8,139 nt of DNA from Woeseiaceae bacterium (lineage in GTDB: Bacteria > Pseudomonadota > Gammaproteobacteria > Steroidobacterales > Woeseiaceae), in the NCBI GenBank assembly GCA_002728725.1, contig PBVS01000090.1:1-8139 (forward strand), in the 5' to 3' direction. Each line of letters starts with the position of its first letter. The first letter of the stretch is position 1. The notes under the pieces are model-generated. The model saw only the letters and a list, made by a program, of their open reading frames with translations. It searched no databases and had not been told where the DNA came from. The position numbers and the translations under genes were made by a program. Positions 1-6,210 of this stretch are shown piece by piece.

Positions 1-106
1 AAGTCCTGGCGCAAATTACCCAAGATTAATTGGTGCCCAAGGGACCTTTCTTTTAATGGCAGTTATGGGTTTTACAGCATTAATACTAGGAATAAATAAT
101 CTTTAA
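1..106 (+). CDS. C-terminal fragment of an unrecognised membrane protein
   Basis: An open frame with codons starting at base 2 runs without a stop to TAA at 104-106, giving 34 residues. They include a glycine- and proline-containing stretch (GANYPRLIGAQG) followed by a hydrophobic run (FLLMAVMGFTALILGI) that would make one transmembrane helix, and the protein ends NNL. The 5' end lies outside the window, so family and function cannot be assigned. It has the same orientation as the next gene, with an 18-bp gap and no terminator, so the two may be co-transcribed. Confidence is moderate that it is a real gene end, because the frame is open and its composition is membrane-protein-like. Confidence 0.55.
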   Translation, partial: SPGANYPRLIGAQGTFLLMAVMGFTALILGINNL

Positions 107-124
107 GTGAGATTATCATTTTGA

Positions 125-898
125 ATGAGAATAATTTTTAATTATATAAATAAGTTAATTGTAAGTTGGTTACAAAAACCTATAAAAAAATACGAATCAA
201 CATCTGAATTTAAAATAAAAGATCTTGAAGAAGTTATGCAACCAGGCGATATTTTTCTTGTTGAAGGCAAACAAAGAATTTCATCAGCTATAAAATATTT
301 AACACAATCTACATGGTCTCATGCAGCCTTTTATCTTGGTAAAGATAATGATTGTACCGAGAAATTTGGTAAAGGATCTTTTCTTATTGAATCAGATCTG
401 AAACATGGGGTTGCTGTAGTACCTCTTTCTAAATATGAGAATTTTAATACAAGGATTTGTAGGGCTACTGGTCTATCAGACAAAGAAATGAGTTTAGTTA
501 TTGATTATATGGTTAGTTCTATAGGGCTAGATTATGATAGAAAAAATATTATCGATTTATTGAGGTATTTACTGCCTGAGCCCCCCGTTCCTGTGAGATG
601 GAGAAGACAAATGATTGCCCTTGGCTCCGGGACACCTTCAAAAGTTATTTGTTCAACTTTAATTGCAAAAGCTTTCCATTCAGTTGGATATCCTATTCTT
701 CCCATAATTGAAAAGGTAAGTAATGAACATCAGTTAAATAAATCAACAAGATTAGAGAAAGAGATATATCATATTAGACATCACTCACTTTTTGTGCCTC
801 GCGATTTTGATCTATCTCCATTTTTTTCAACAATAAAACCTACTATAGAAAAAGGGTTTTCTTTCAAGGAATTACCTATAAAAGGTATAAAAATGTAG
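125..898 (+). CDS. YiiX/YebB-like permuted NlpC/P60 cysteine hydrolase ('lipo-like' protein)
   Basis: This 257-residue protein resembles the circularly permuted NlpC/P60 (papain-like) hydrolases that are often annotated in alphaproteobacteria as lipo-like or YiiX/YebB-like proteins. What can be seen: a PGDIFLV motif (40-46) opens the domain; a histidine lies in WSHAAFYLG (H66); an acidic residue in FLIESD (E89); an SIGLDYD segment (132-138); and a cysteine in KVICSTLIAKAF (C176). The order His, Glu, then Cys near the end is that of the permuted subfamily. The tail carries a VPRDFDLSPFF motif. Substrates of such enzymes are poorly known (amide, peptide or lipid-type bonds), so none is assigned. 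There is no signal peptide; the N-terminus is basic and amphipathic. The ATG at 125 has only a weak Shine-Dalgarno-like AAGTGAG (105-111), too far upstream to be convincing. The gene converges on sixA with a 19-bp gap. Confidence 0.8.
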   Translation: MRIIFNYINKLIVSWLQKPIKKYESTSEFKIKDLEEVMQPGDIFLVEGKQRISSAIKYLTQSTWSHAAFYLGKDNDCTEKFGKGSFLIESDLKHGVAVVPLSKYENFNTRICRATGLSDKEMSLVIDYMVSSIGLDYDRKNIIDLLRYLLPEPPVPVRWRRQMIALGSGTPSKVICSTLIAKAFHSVGYPILPIIEKVSNEHQLNKSTRLEKEIYHIRHHSLFVPRDFDLSPFFSTIKPTIEKGFSFKELPIKGIKM

Positions 899-917
899 TC
901 AAATATTGTTATGATTT

Positions 918-1409
918 TCAAGTAATAAATTCAATGAGTTTGTTGTTATTGCTGTATATATTTTTCCAATTGTTTTCGCTTATTTTAATAACCGCCATTG
1001 CTGAAGTAGGAAATTTATTTTTAATAATTTCTAAATCTTGCGGTATTTGACTCTTTTTTATAAGTGATAAAGATAAATGGTGAATTCCTGGATTATGACC
1101 GATGCAAATTATATTTTTATTGTATTTTGAATACTCATAAATAATGTCTAACATTTCTCTTGAAGACGCTAAGTATAATTCTTTCAGATAATCGATTTTT
1201 AAACCTGGTAATAAATCAGTTATAAATTTAGATGTTTGCATTGTCCTTCTTGAGGTTGAACTTATTACTCTTAAGTTCTGATATTTATTTACCAATAATT
1301 CAGCAACCCTTTTTCCTTCCGATTTACCTTTTTTAGTGAGTTTACGATCATGATCAAGAAAGCCTATTTGCGTTTCTGCATGTCTTAATAATATTAAAAA
1401 TGAATCCAT
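918..1409 (-). CDS. sixA: SixA-type phosphohistidine phosphatase (histidine phosphatase superfamily)
   Basis: This 163-residue protein has the histidine phosphatase (RHG) fold signature in order: LLRHAET with catalytic H10 next to R9; LTKKGKSEG (24-32), the usual post-RHG helix; SSTSRRTMQTS (50-60), carrying the second phosphate-binding arginine; ELYLAS (77-82) with the acid E77; and IGHNPGIHHL (103-112) with the second catalytic histidine H105. The FPTSAMAVI strand near the end is typical of SixA. E. coli SixA removes phosphate from histidines of phosphorelay or PTS proteins (ArcB HPt domain, NPr); the partner here is unknown. The length fits a cytoplasmic, single-domain SixA. The ATG at 1409-1407 has no Shine-Dalgarno; a -10-like element nearby suggests a leaderless transcript. 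It is divergent from the porin/pst operon and shares its control region. Confidence 0.88.
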   Translation of the reverse strand: MDSFLILLRHAETQIGFLDHDRKLTKKGKSEGKRVAELLVNKYQNLRVISSTSRRTMQTSKFITDLLPGLKIDYLKELYLASSREMLDIIYEYSKYNKNIICIGHNPGIHHLSLSLIKKSQIPQDLEIIKNKFPTSAMAVIKISENNWKNIYSNNNKLIEFIT

Positions 1410-1417
1410 TATTTAAC

Positions 1418-1445
1418 TTTATACAAAAAAATAAATTTGATACAA
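1418..1445 (-). promoter_or_regulatory. Candidate sigma70-type promoter of sixA
   Basis: Read on the - strand, TTGTAT (1445-1440) and TATAAA (1423-1418) are separated by 16 bp, a reasonable -35/-10 pair. Transcription would start near 1411, about two bases before the sixA ATG, implying a leaderless or near-leaderless mRNA. This agrees with the absence of a ribosome-binding site. The region is very AT-rich, so a chance match is possible. Confidence 0.4.
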
Positions 1446-1450
1446 AAAAA
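1421..1450. repeat. 11-bp direct repeat ATACAAAAAAA in the divergent control region
   Basis: ATACAAAAAAA occurs at 1421-1431 and again at 1440-1450, perfect over 11 bases and 19 bp apart start to start. The copies overlap the proposed -10 and -35 of sixA. They could be a tandem operator, a bendable A-tract element, or simply low-complexity sequence. Confidence 0.45.
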
Positions 1451-1472
1451 GTGTTTGTTTTTTTTCCGAAAC

Positions 1473-1494
1473 TTGTTAATTGTGCGTCAAATAA
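1473..1494 (+). promoter_or_regulatory. Candidate degenerate Pho box upstream of the porin/pst operon
   Basis: Two heptamers, TTGTTAA (1473-1479) and GCGTCAA (1484-1490), are spaced 11 bp start to start, as in the PhoB-binding pho box (known consensus CTGTCAT repeated every 11 bp). They match at the core positions TGT.A and GTCA. Ten bases after the second heptamer lies AATAAT (1501-1506), at the -10 position expected for PhoB-activated promoters, where the box replaces the -35. The match is imperfect (4 of 7 in each half); the geometry and the position ahead of a pst operon make the case. Confidence 0.45.
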
Positions 1495-1500
1495 TTTAAA

Positions 1501-1506
1501 AATAAT
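1501..1506 (+). promoter_or_regulatory. Candidate -10 element of the porin/pst operon
   Basis: AATAAT matches TATAAT in five of six positions and lies 10 bp after the second half of the proposed Pho box. A start near 1513 would leave a leader of about 18 bases before ATG 1531, long enough for the GAGAG ribosome-binding site, but only about six before ATG 1519. The surroundings are almost pure A/T, so alternative -10 placements exist. Confidence 0.4.
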
Positions 1507-1520
1507 TAAATTATTATTAT

Positions 1521-1525
1521 GAGAG
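1521..1525 (+). promoter_or_regulatory. Shine-Dalgarno that sets the porin start at 1531
   Basis: GAGAG ends five bases before ATG 1531. The in-frame ATG at 1519 has only A/T sequence upstream and overlaps this site, so 1531 is the better start. Confidence 0.55.
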
Positions 1526-1530
1526 CTGAA

Positions 1531-2481
1531 ATGCTAAATAATAAATTAAATTATATCTCGATATTTCTTTTTCTTTCTTTATTAATCTTTTCGTCAGCTC
1601 AGGCTAATCCATCAATATATGGTCGGTTTGATATCGCAATTTCTAACATAGATAAAGCCAATGAAGGGGCAACATCTGATGTAAAATCTCATGCATCACG
1701 ATTAGGGATTAAGGGGTCACAAATTTTTGATAGTGGTTTATCTTTTATCTACCAATATGAATTGCAAACGGATCCAATTGATGGAGACCCTCCTTTTAAA
1801 CAAAGAAATAGTTTTATAGGACTAAAGGCTGCTTTCGGCCAATTTATAATAGGAATGCATGACACCCCTGTAAAACAAGCTCAAGGCAAAATTGATTTAT
1901 TTAATGATACTGCAGGCGATATTAAAAATATATTGTGGGGTGAAAACAGGAGTAGAAAGATTATACAATGGTCATCACCTTCTTTACGAGGTTTTAAAAT
2001 TAATTTGATGACAATTATGGAAGATGAAGAAGATGAAGCTTACTCATTATCGGTTAATTGGTCCGGTAATTTTGTGGGTAGTAAAGCAAAATTCTCTTTA
2101 GCTTTTGATTCAGAGGTACCTCAAAAAGGATATTTTTTTGATACAACTAGATTTTCAGCATCAATTCCACTAGGTAAGCCATCTACACTTGGAGTTATAT
2201 GGCAAGAGTCTGAGGATACAACTGGTAAATTTGATGATGATGGTTATATCATTTCGTTGAAATCAAAATTAATAGAAAAACTATCTCTTAAACTTATGTA
2301 TGGAGAGTCAGATATGATTAAATCTGGTGGTGAACTTATTGGTTTTGGTTTTGACTATAAAGTCGCAAAACCTCTAAAACTTTATGTCAATTATGTAGAA
2401 AAAAACTTCGATGATATTGGAAAAAGTTCGGAAGAAATTATGTTCGGTATCCAGTACAAGTTCGATATTGGTTTATTTTAA
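1531..2481 (+). CDS. Outer-membrane porin (Gram-negative porin family, Porin_4/OmpC-like)
   Basis: This 316-residue secreted beta-barrel would form a general or anion-type trimeric porin in the outer membrane. The N-terminus is a classical signal peptide (basic NNK, a long F/L-rich core, cleavage predicted after SSAQA, residue 25). The mature protein opens with NPSIYGRFDIA, the usual first strand of this family, followed by SRLGIKGSQIFDSGLSFIYQYE and a GLKAAFGQFIIGMHDT segment that leads into the constriction-loop region. The chain ends in YKFDIGLF with a terminal phenylalanine, the recognition signal for barrel assembly. The constriction-loop region (about residues 113-147) has several lysines and arginines, compatible with anion passage but not proof. 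An in-frame ATG at 1519 would add four residues (MRAE); 1531 is preferred because of GAGAG at 1521-1525. Only 28 bp separate it from pstS with no terminator, so it is probably the first gene of the phosphate operon. Its selectivity is inferred from context only. Confidence 0.82.
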   Translation: MLNNKLNYISIFLFLSLLIFSSAQANPSIYGRFDIAISNIDKANEGATSDVKSHASRLGIKGSQIFDSGLSFIYQYELQTDPIDGDPPFKQRNSFIGLKAAFGQFIIGMHDTPVKQAQGKIDLFNDTAGDIKNILWGENRSRKIIQWSSPSLRGFKINLMTIMEDEEDEAYSLSVNWSGNFVGSKAKFSLAFDSEVPQKGYFFDTTRFSASIPLGKPSTLGVIWQESEDTTGKFDDDGYIISLKSKLIEKLSLKLMYGESDMIKSGGELIGFGFDYKVAKPLKLYVNYVEKNFDDIGKSSEEIMFGIQYKFDIGLF

Positions 2482-2500
2482 ATTAATTATTTCAATTTAA
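2478..2500 (+). promoter_or_regulatory. Intercistronic hairpin at the porin-pstS junction
   Basis: TTAAATT (2478-2484) and AATTTAA (2494-2500) form a perfect 7-bp inverted repeat with a nine-base loop. The 5' arm contains the porin stop codon TAA (2479-2481); the 3' arm ends on the first two bases of the pstS Shine-Dalgarno AAGGG (2499-2503). It is A/T only and so weak, but a terminating ribosome would open it, which could couple pstS translation to the porin. No U-tract follows, so it is not an intrinsic terminator. Confidence 0.4.
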
Positions 2501-2509
2501 GGGTTTGAT

Positions 2510-3565
2510 ATGAAAAAATTACTAAAAAAAATTACATTTATAGTTTCGACAATATCTTTAATAACTTTGTCATCAATTTCTTATGCTGAGGATCAGATAC
2601 GCATCGTAGGTTCTTCAACTGTTTTTCCTTTTTCAACAGCTGTCGCTGAAGAATTTGGTAGATCAACCAAATTTAAAACGCCTATAGTTGAATCAACTGG
2701 ATCTGGAGGCGGTATGAAGCTTTTTTGCTCAGGCATTGGTTTTGAATATCCCGATATAACTAATGCTTCAAGAAGGATAAAGCAGAATGAATACAATACA
2801 TGTTCTGAAAATGGGATTAGGATTATAGAAGTTAAAGTTGGTTATGATGGAATTGTCCTAGCTAATTCAAAAAAAGGTAGTTTGTATAATTTGACAACCC
2901 GAGATATTTATCTTGCCTTAGCAAAAGAAATACCAGTTAATGATAATGATTTAACTTTAATAGATAATCCAAATAAGACTTGGAAAGATGTTAATGCAGA
3001 GTTACCAAATATAAAAATAGAGGTTCTTGGGCCACCACCGACTTCAGGCACAAGAGATGCTTTTGTTGAACTAGCAATGGATAGTGGAGCAAAATCCTTT
3101 ACTGCTTTAAAAGACCTAAGGAGTAGCTCTAAAGAAGGCAAAGCTGAGTTTAAAAGAATTGCAAGAACTATAAGAGAGGACGGCTCATATATTGAAGCTG
3201 GAGAAAATGATAATTTAATTGTTCAAAAGCTTGAAGCTAATCCAAATGCTATTGGAATATTTGGGTATAGTTTTCTTGAGCAGAACTCTGATAAATTGCA
3301 AGGTTCCAATGTTAATGGAGTTGAACCAGAATTCGAAAAAATACTTTCTGGAGATTATGTAATTTCTAGATCTCTATACTTTTATATTAAAAAGAATCAT
3401 ATAAGGATTAAACCTTCATTATTAAATTTTGCGAAAGAATTTACAAGTGAGGGCGCTATGGGGTTTGATGGATATCTTGCAGACAAGGGTTTAATTCCTT
3501 TGTCTGAAAATGAGTATGAAGAGGTAAAAATAAATATTATAAACCTAGTTGAGCTTGAACTTTAA
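2510..3565 (+). CDS. pstS: Phosphate ABC transporter, periplasmic phosphate-binding protein PstS
   Basis: PstS binds inorganic phosphate in the periplasm and delivers it to the PstC/PstA channel. The 351-residue protein has a signal peptide (MKKLLKKITF, hydrophobic core, cleavage after ISYA, residue 26). Ligand-site motifs follow in order: VGSSTVFP (33-40), ESTGSGGGM (61-69), the DITNASRRI segment with the phosphate-ligand aspartate D82, and PPTSGTRDAF (176-185), whose SGTRD loop also contacts phosphate. Two cysteines, C73 and C98, flank the aspartate and could form a periplasmic disulfide. Length is normal for the family in alphaproteobacteria. The start is well supported by AAGGG at 2499-2503, six bases before ATG. 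It follows the porin by 28 bp and precedes pstC by 25 bp to the proposed ATT start. The paired inverted repeats at both of its ends may adjust its expression relative to its neighbours. Confidence 0.95.
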   Translation: MKKLLKKITFIVSTISLITLSSISYAEDQIRIVGSSTVFPFSTAVAEEFGRSTKFKTPIVESTGSGGGMKLFCSGIGFEYPDITNASRRIKQNEYNTCSENGIRIIEVKVGYDGIVLANSKKGSLYNLTTRDIYLALAKEIPVNDNDLTLIDNPNKTWKDVNAELPNIKIEVLGPPPTSGTRDAFVELAMDSGAKSFTALKDLRSSSKEGKAEFKRIARTIREDGSYIEAGENDNLIVQKLEANPNAIGIFGYSFLEQNSDKLQGSNVNGVEPEFEKILSGDYVISRSLYFYIKKNHIRIKPSLLNFAKEFTSEGAMGFDGYLADKGLIPLSENEYEEVKINIINLVELEL

Positions 3566-3584
3566 TTCTCTTTGAATTAAGAGG
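3562..3584 (+). promoter_or_regulatory. Intercistronic hairpin(s) and Shine-Dalgarno at the pstS-pstC junction
   Basis: TTAATTC (3562-3568) and GAATTAA (3574-3580) form a perfect 7-bp inverted repeat with a five-base loop. The 5' arm holds the pstS stop codon (3563-3565); the 3' arm runs into the pstC Shine-Dalgarno AAGAGG (3579-3584). A mutually exclusive fold pairs CTCTT (3568-3572) with AAGAG (3579-3583) and would hide the Shine-Dalgarno itself. A ribosome ending pstS would melt both, favouring translational coupling. No T-run follows, so a true terminator is unlikely. Confidence 0.45.
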
Positions 3585-3590
3585 TTAGAT

Positions 3591-4976
3591 ATTAATATAG
3601 ATATAATCATAAGTTTAACTGTAATTACTTTAATTGGATTACTATCATTTCTATTTTTTAGGAATCGCGCACAATCTCTTCTTATTCAGGGCAAGCCCCT
3701 AAGATCAATGCCAAACTATCATGGTCTATTTGTAATTTTATCTAGTTTATTGCCTTGTATCATATTTCTTATTGTATTCATTTCTATTGATGGCTTTATT
3801 AAGGGAGTGATTATTCAGAATCACCTACCAAATTCATTAATTTTGTTAGGGCAGGAGGAAGTAGATTTCTCAGTAAGTATTCTTAGAAATAACATTCATA
3901 ATTTGCAATCGATCCTATCTTTGGAAATTTTATCGACCGATTCAGCAAATTCATTATATAATTATTATTTCTTTTACAGAGCTGGATTTTTAACCTTAAC
4001 GATCTGTATAACTACTTTCTTGGCGTATCTTGCCGGTAAAAAGCTTAATGTTAGATTTGATGCCAGAAGAAATGTAGAAAAAATATTAAAGTTTATTTTC
4101 TTTGTTTTTTCCATAGTTGCTGTTTTAACTACTTTTGGAATTATTTTATCTTTAATTTTTGAAACAGTTAGATTTTTTTCGCAAGTTAGTTTTAGTGAAT
4201 TTCTATTTGGAATTCATTGGTCTCCACAAACAGCTATTAGAGAGGGTCAAGTAGGGTCATCTGGAAGTTTTGGAGCCATCCCAATATTTACGGGAACTCT
4301 TTTAATAACTGCCATATCTATGTTAATAGCTGTTCCTTTAGGTTTATACTCAGCTATTTACTTATCTCAATATGCTAGGCCTAAAGTAAGAAATTATTTT
4401 AAGCCAATTCTTGAAATATTGGCTGGAATTCCGACTGTGGTATATGGTTTTTTTGCTGCATTATCGGTTGGTCCTTTTATTAGGTCTACAGGAGAAAGTC
4501 TGGGCCTTACAGTTTCAACAGAATCTGCATTAGCTGCTGGTTTGGTTATGGGTATCATGATTATCCCTTATGTATCGTCATTATCAGATGATGTTATGAC
4601 CGCAGTGCCTGAAAGTTTGAGAGACGGCTCTTTAGCCTTAGGTGCTACTAAGTCTGAAACTATAAGAAAAGTAATATTTCCTGCTGCTTTACCAGGAATT
4701 GTTGGAGCAATATTGCTCGCAATATCCAGAGCTATAGGGGAAACAATGATTGTAGTTATGGCGGCTGGATTGGCAGCAAATTTAACTGCAAATCCTCTTT
4801 CTGCTGTGACTACTGTTACAGTTCAAATTGTTACTTTATTAGTTGGAGATCAAGAGTTCGATAGCCCTAAGACCCTTGCTGCTTTTGCTCTAGGCTTAGT
4901 TTTATTTTTTATAACTTTGGCATTGAATATCTTAGCTATGGTTACAGTTAGAAAATATAGAGAAAGATATGAGTAA
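3591..4976 (+). CDS. pstC: Phosphate ABC transporter permease PstC (probable ATT start)
   Basis: PstC is one half of the inner-membrane phosphate channel. From 3591 it has 461 residues, the usual size of the long alphaproteobacterial form. The first ATG in frame (3708) would remove 39 residues, including a complete hydrophobic helix (IIISLTVITLIGLLSFLFF) and the LRS part of an LRSMPNYHGLF motif; relatives carry similar LHSLPNYHGL sequence well inside the protein. No ATG, GTG or TTG is in frame between the stop at 3573 and 3708. ATT 3591 lies six bases after AAGAGG. Downstream come two further N-terminal helices, a periplasmic loop, a long helix (about residues 162-195) and the binding-protein-dependent permease core. 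Its EAA-type loop reads SLRDGSLALGATKSETI then FPAALPGI, contacting PstB. The end overlaps pstA by 8 bp. PstC identity is near certain; the exact start is inferred. Confidence 0.93.
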   Translation: MNIDIIISLTVITLIGLLSFLFFRNRAQSLLIQGKPLRSMPNYHGLFVILSSLLPCIIFLIVFISIDGFIKGVIIQNHLPNSLILLGQEEVDFSVSILRNNIHNLQSILSLEILSTDSANSLYNYYFFYRAGFLTLTICITTFLAYLAGKKLNVRFDARRNVEKILKFIFFVFSIVAVLTTFGIILSLIFETVRFFSQVSFSEFLFGIHWSPQTAIREGQVGSSGSFGAIPIFTGTLLITAISMLIAVPLGLYSAIYLSQYARPKVRNYFKPILEILAGIPTVVYGFFAALSVGPFIRSTGESLGLTVSTESALAAGLVMGIMIIPYVSSLSDDVMTAVPESLRDGSLALGATKSETIRKVIFPAALPGIVGAILLAISRAIGETMIVVMAAGLAANLTANPLSAVTTVTVQIVTLLVGDQEFDSPKTLAAFALGLVLFFITLALNILAMVTVRKYRERYE

Positions 4977-6210
4977 AAATATTAATAGTATGATGTTAAA
5001 AAGACAATCAGCTGAAAAAAGATTTAGATTTTATGGTCAAGCATCTTTAGCGATAGCTTTGATAATGTTAGTAGTCATTATTTCCTCTATGACTTATCGA
5101 TCTATTCCAGCATTCACAAATTACGGTTTAAATCTAAACATTAATTTATCTAATGAAAATATTTCTCAAGATAATATAAATTATCGTCGTTTAGTTAGAG
5201 ATAACATTTCCTTATTAGATTCTGGTTGTGATGACAGGAAATGCAGAAAAGAGTTTTTAAGATTATTTTCATCTGGTGCTGCATATGAACTAAGAGATAC
5301 AATTGAGAATGATCCTTCCTTAATTGGAAAAGATTTTAGTAAGTTTATCCTTTTCTCTGATGATGCTGATTTATTTTATAAGTTTGGAATTGATAATAGT
5401 TTGCCAGAGAGTGAGAGAAGATTGAATGATAGAGAAATAACTTGGCTTAATGGATTCAAAGAATTGGGCCTAGTTGAAAAAAGATTTTCAACAAACTTAT
5501 TTACAAATGGCGATAGTCGAGAACCTGAAATTGCAGGGGTCCTGGGAGCTGTTATTGGATCTTTATTAACTATTTTAATAACTTTGATAATTAGTTTTCC
5601 TATTGGCGTCCTTTCTGCAATTTATTTAGAGAGCTTTGCTCCAAAAAATAAACTTACTGATTTTATAGAGGTAAATATTAACAATCTCGCTGCAGTTCCT
5701 TCAATTGTTTTTGGCCTATTAGGGCTTGCCTTATTTATCAATTTTTTTGGTATGCCTCGATCAGCTCCTTTAGTTGGAGGTTGTGTGTTGTCTCTTATGA
5801 CTTTACCAGTCATAATAATAGCTACACGCGCATCTCTTCAATCTGTACCCCCATCAATTAGGGAGGCTGCACTTGCAGTGGGAGCTTCAGAGATGCAGGT
5901 TGTATTTCAGCATCTGCTTCCAGCTGCTTTACCAGGAATTTTAACAGGTACAATAATAGGTTTAGCAAGAGCTTTCGGTGAATCTGCTCCCTTACTTTTA
6001 ATAGGAATGGTAGCATTTGTTGTAGATATACCGGGGTCATTTACTGATCCTGCAACGGCTTTGCCCGTTCAAGTATATCTTTGGGCGGATAGTCCAGAGA
6101 GAGCTTTTGTAGCAAAAACTAGCGCAGCGACCTTAGTTTTGATATTCTTATTAATAATAATAAATTTAGCTGCAGTAATTTTAAGGAAAAAGTATCAATT
6201 AAAATGGTAG
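4969..6210 (+). CDS. pstA: Phosphate ABC transporter permease PstA (DUF3333-type, long form)
   Basis: PstA is the second channel subunit of the phosphate importer. This 413-residue version is the long form: a first transmembrane helix (about 25-44), then a periplasmic domain of roughly 140 residues (DUF3333 type, ending in [20 protein letters not shown]), then the permease core. Core landmarks are [36 protein letters not shown] and the EAA loop [18 protein letters not shown] with E299, followed by LLPAALPGI. The end has [16 protein letters not shown] and a basic tail, RKKYQLKW. The periplasmic domain carries two cysteines five residues apart (C87, C92), which could form a disulfide. ATG 4969 overlaps the pstC stop by 8 bp, with AGAGAAAG just upstream as ribosome-binding site; its own stop overlaps the pstB start. 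Such overlaps imply coupled synthesis of the channel subunits. Confidence 0.95.
   Translation: MSKNINSMMLKRQSAEKRFRFYGQASLAIALIMLVVIISSMTYRSIPAFTNYGLNLNINLSNENISQDNINYRRLVRDNISLLDSGCDDRKCRKEFLRLFSSGAAYELRDTIENDPSLIGKDFSKFILFSDDADLFYKFGIDNSLPESERRLNDREITWLNGFKELGLVEKRFSTNLFTNGDSREPEIAGVLGAVIGSLLTILITLIISFPIGVLSAIYLESFAPKNKLTDFIEVNINNLAAVPSIVFGLLGLALFINFFGMPRSAPLVGGCVLSLMTLPVIIIATRASLQSVPPSIREAALAVGASEMQVVFQHLLPAALPGILTGTIIGLARAFGESAPLLLIGMVAFVVDIPGSFTDPATALPVQVYLWADSPERAFVAKTSAATLVLIFLLIIINLAAVILRKKYQLKW

Noticed and set aside
1402..1406. GANTC site (GAATC) at the sixA start as a CcrM/GcrA control point
   Set aside because: GANTC sites also occur inside several coding regions of the window, so one copy at a gene start is not evidence of regulation, despite gcrA nearby.
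2593..3141. Two minus-strand open frames of 67 and 77 codons inside pstS
   Set aside because: They are antisense shadows of a strongly supported pstS, with no ribosome-binding site and no recognisable domain.
4683..5940. Identical 18-base stretch in pstC (4683-4700) and pstA (5923-5940)
   Set aside because: It encodes the AALPGI part of the EAA loop in two homologous permeases; shared ancestry and protein constraint explain it better than a functional DNA repeat.
5622..6040. Minus-strand open frames inside pstA
   Set aside because: Antisense shadows of conserved permease sequence; the translations are low in complexity and unlike any family.
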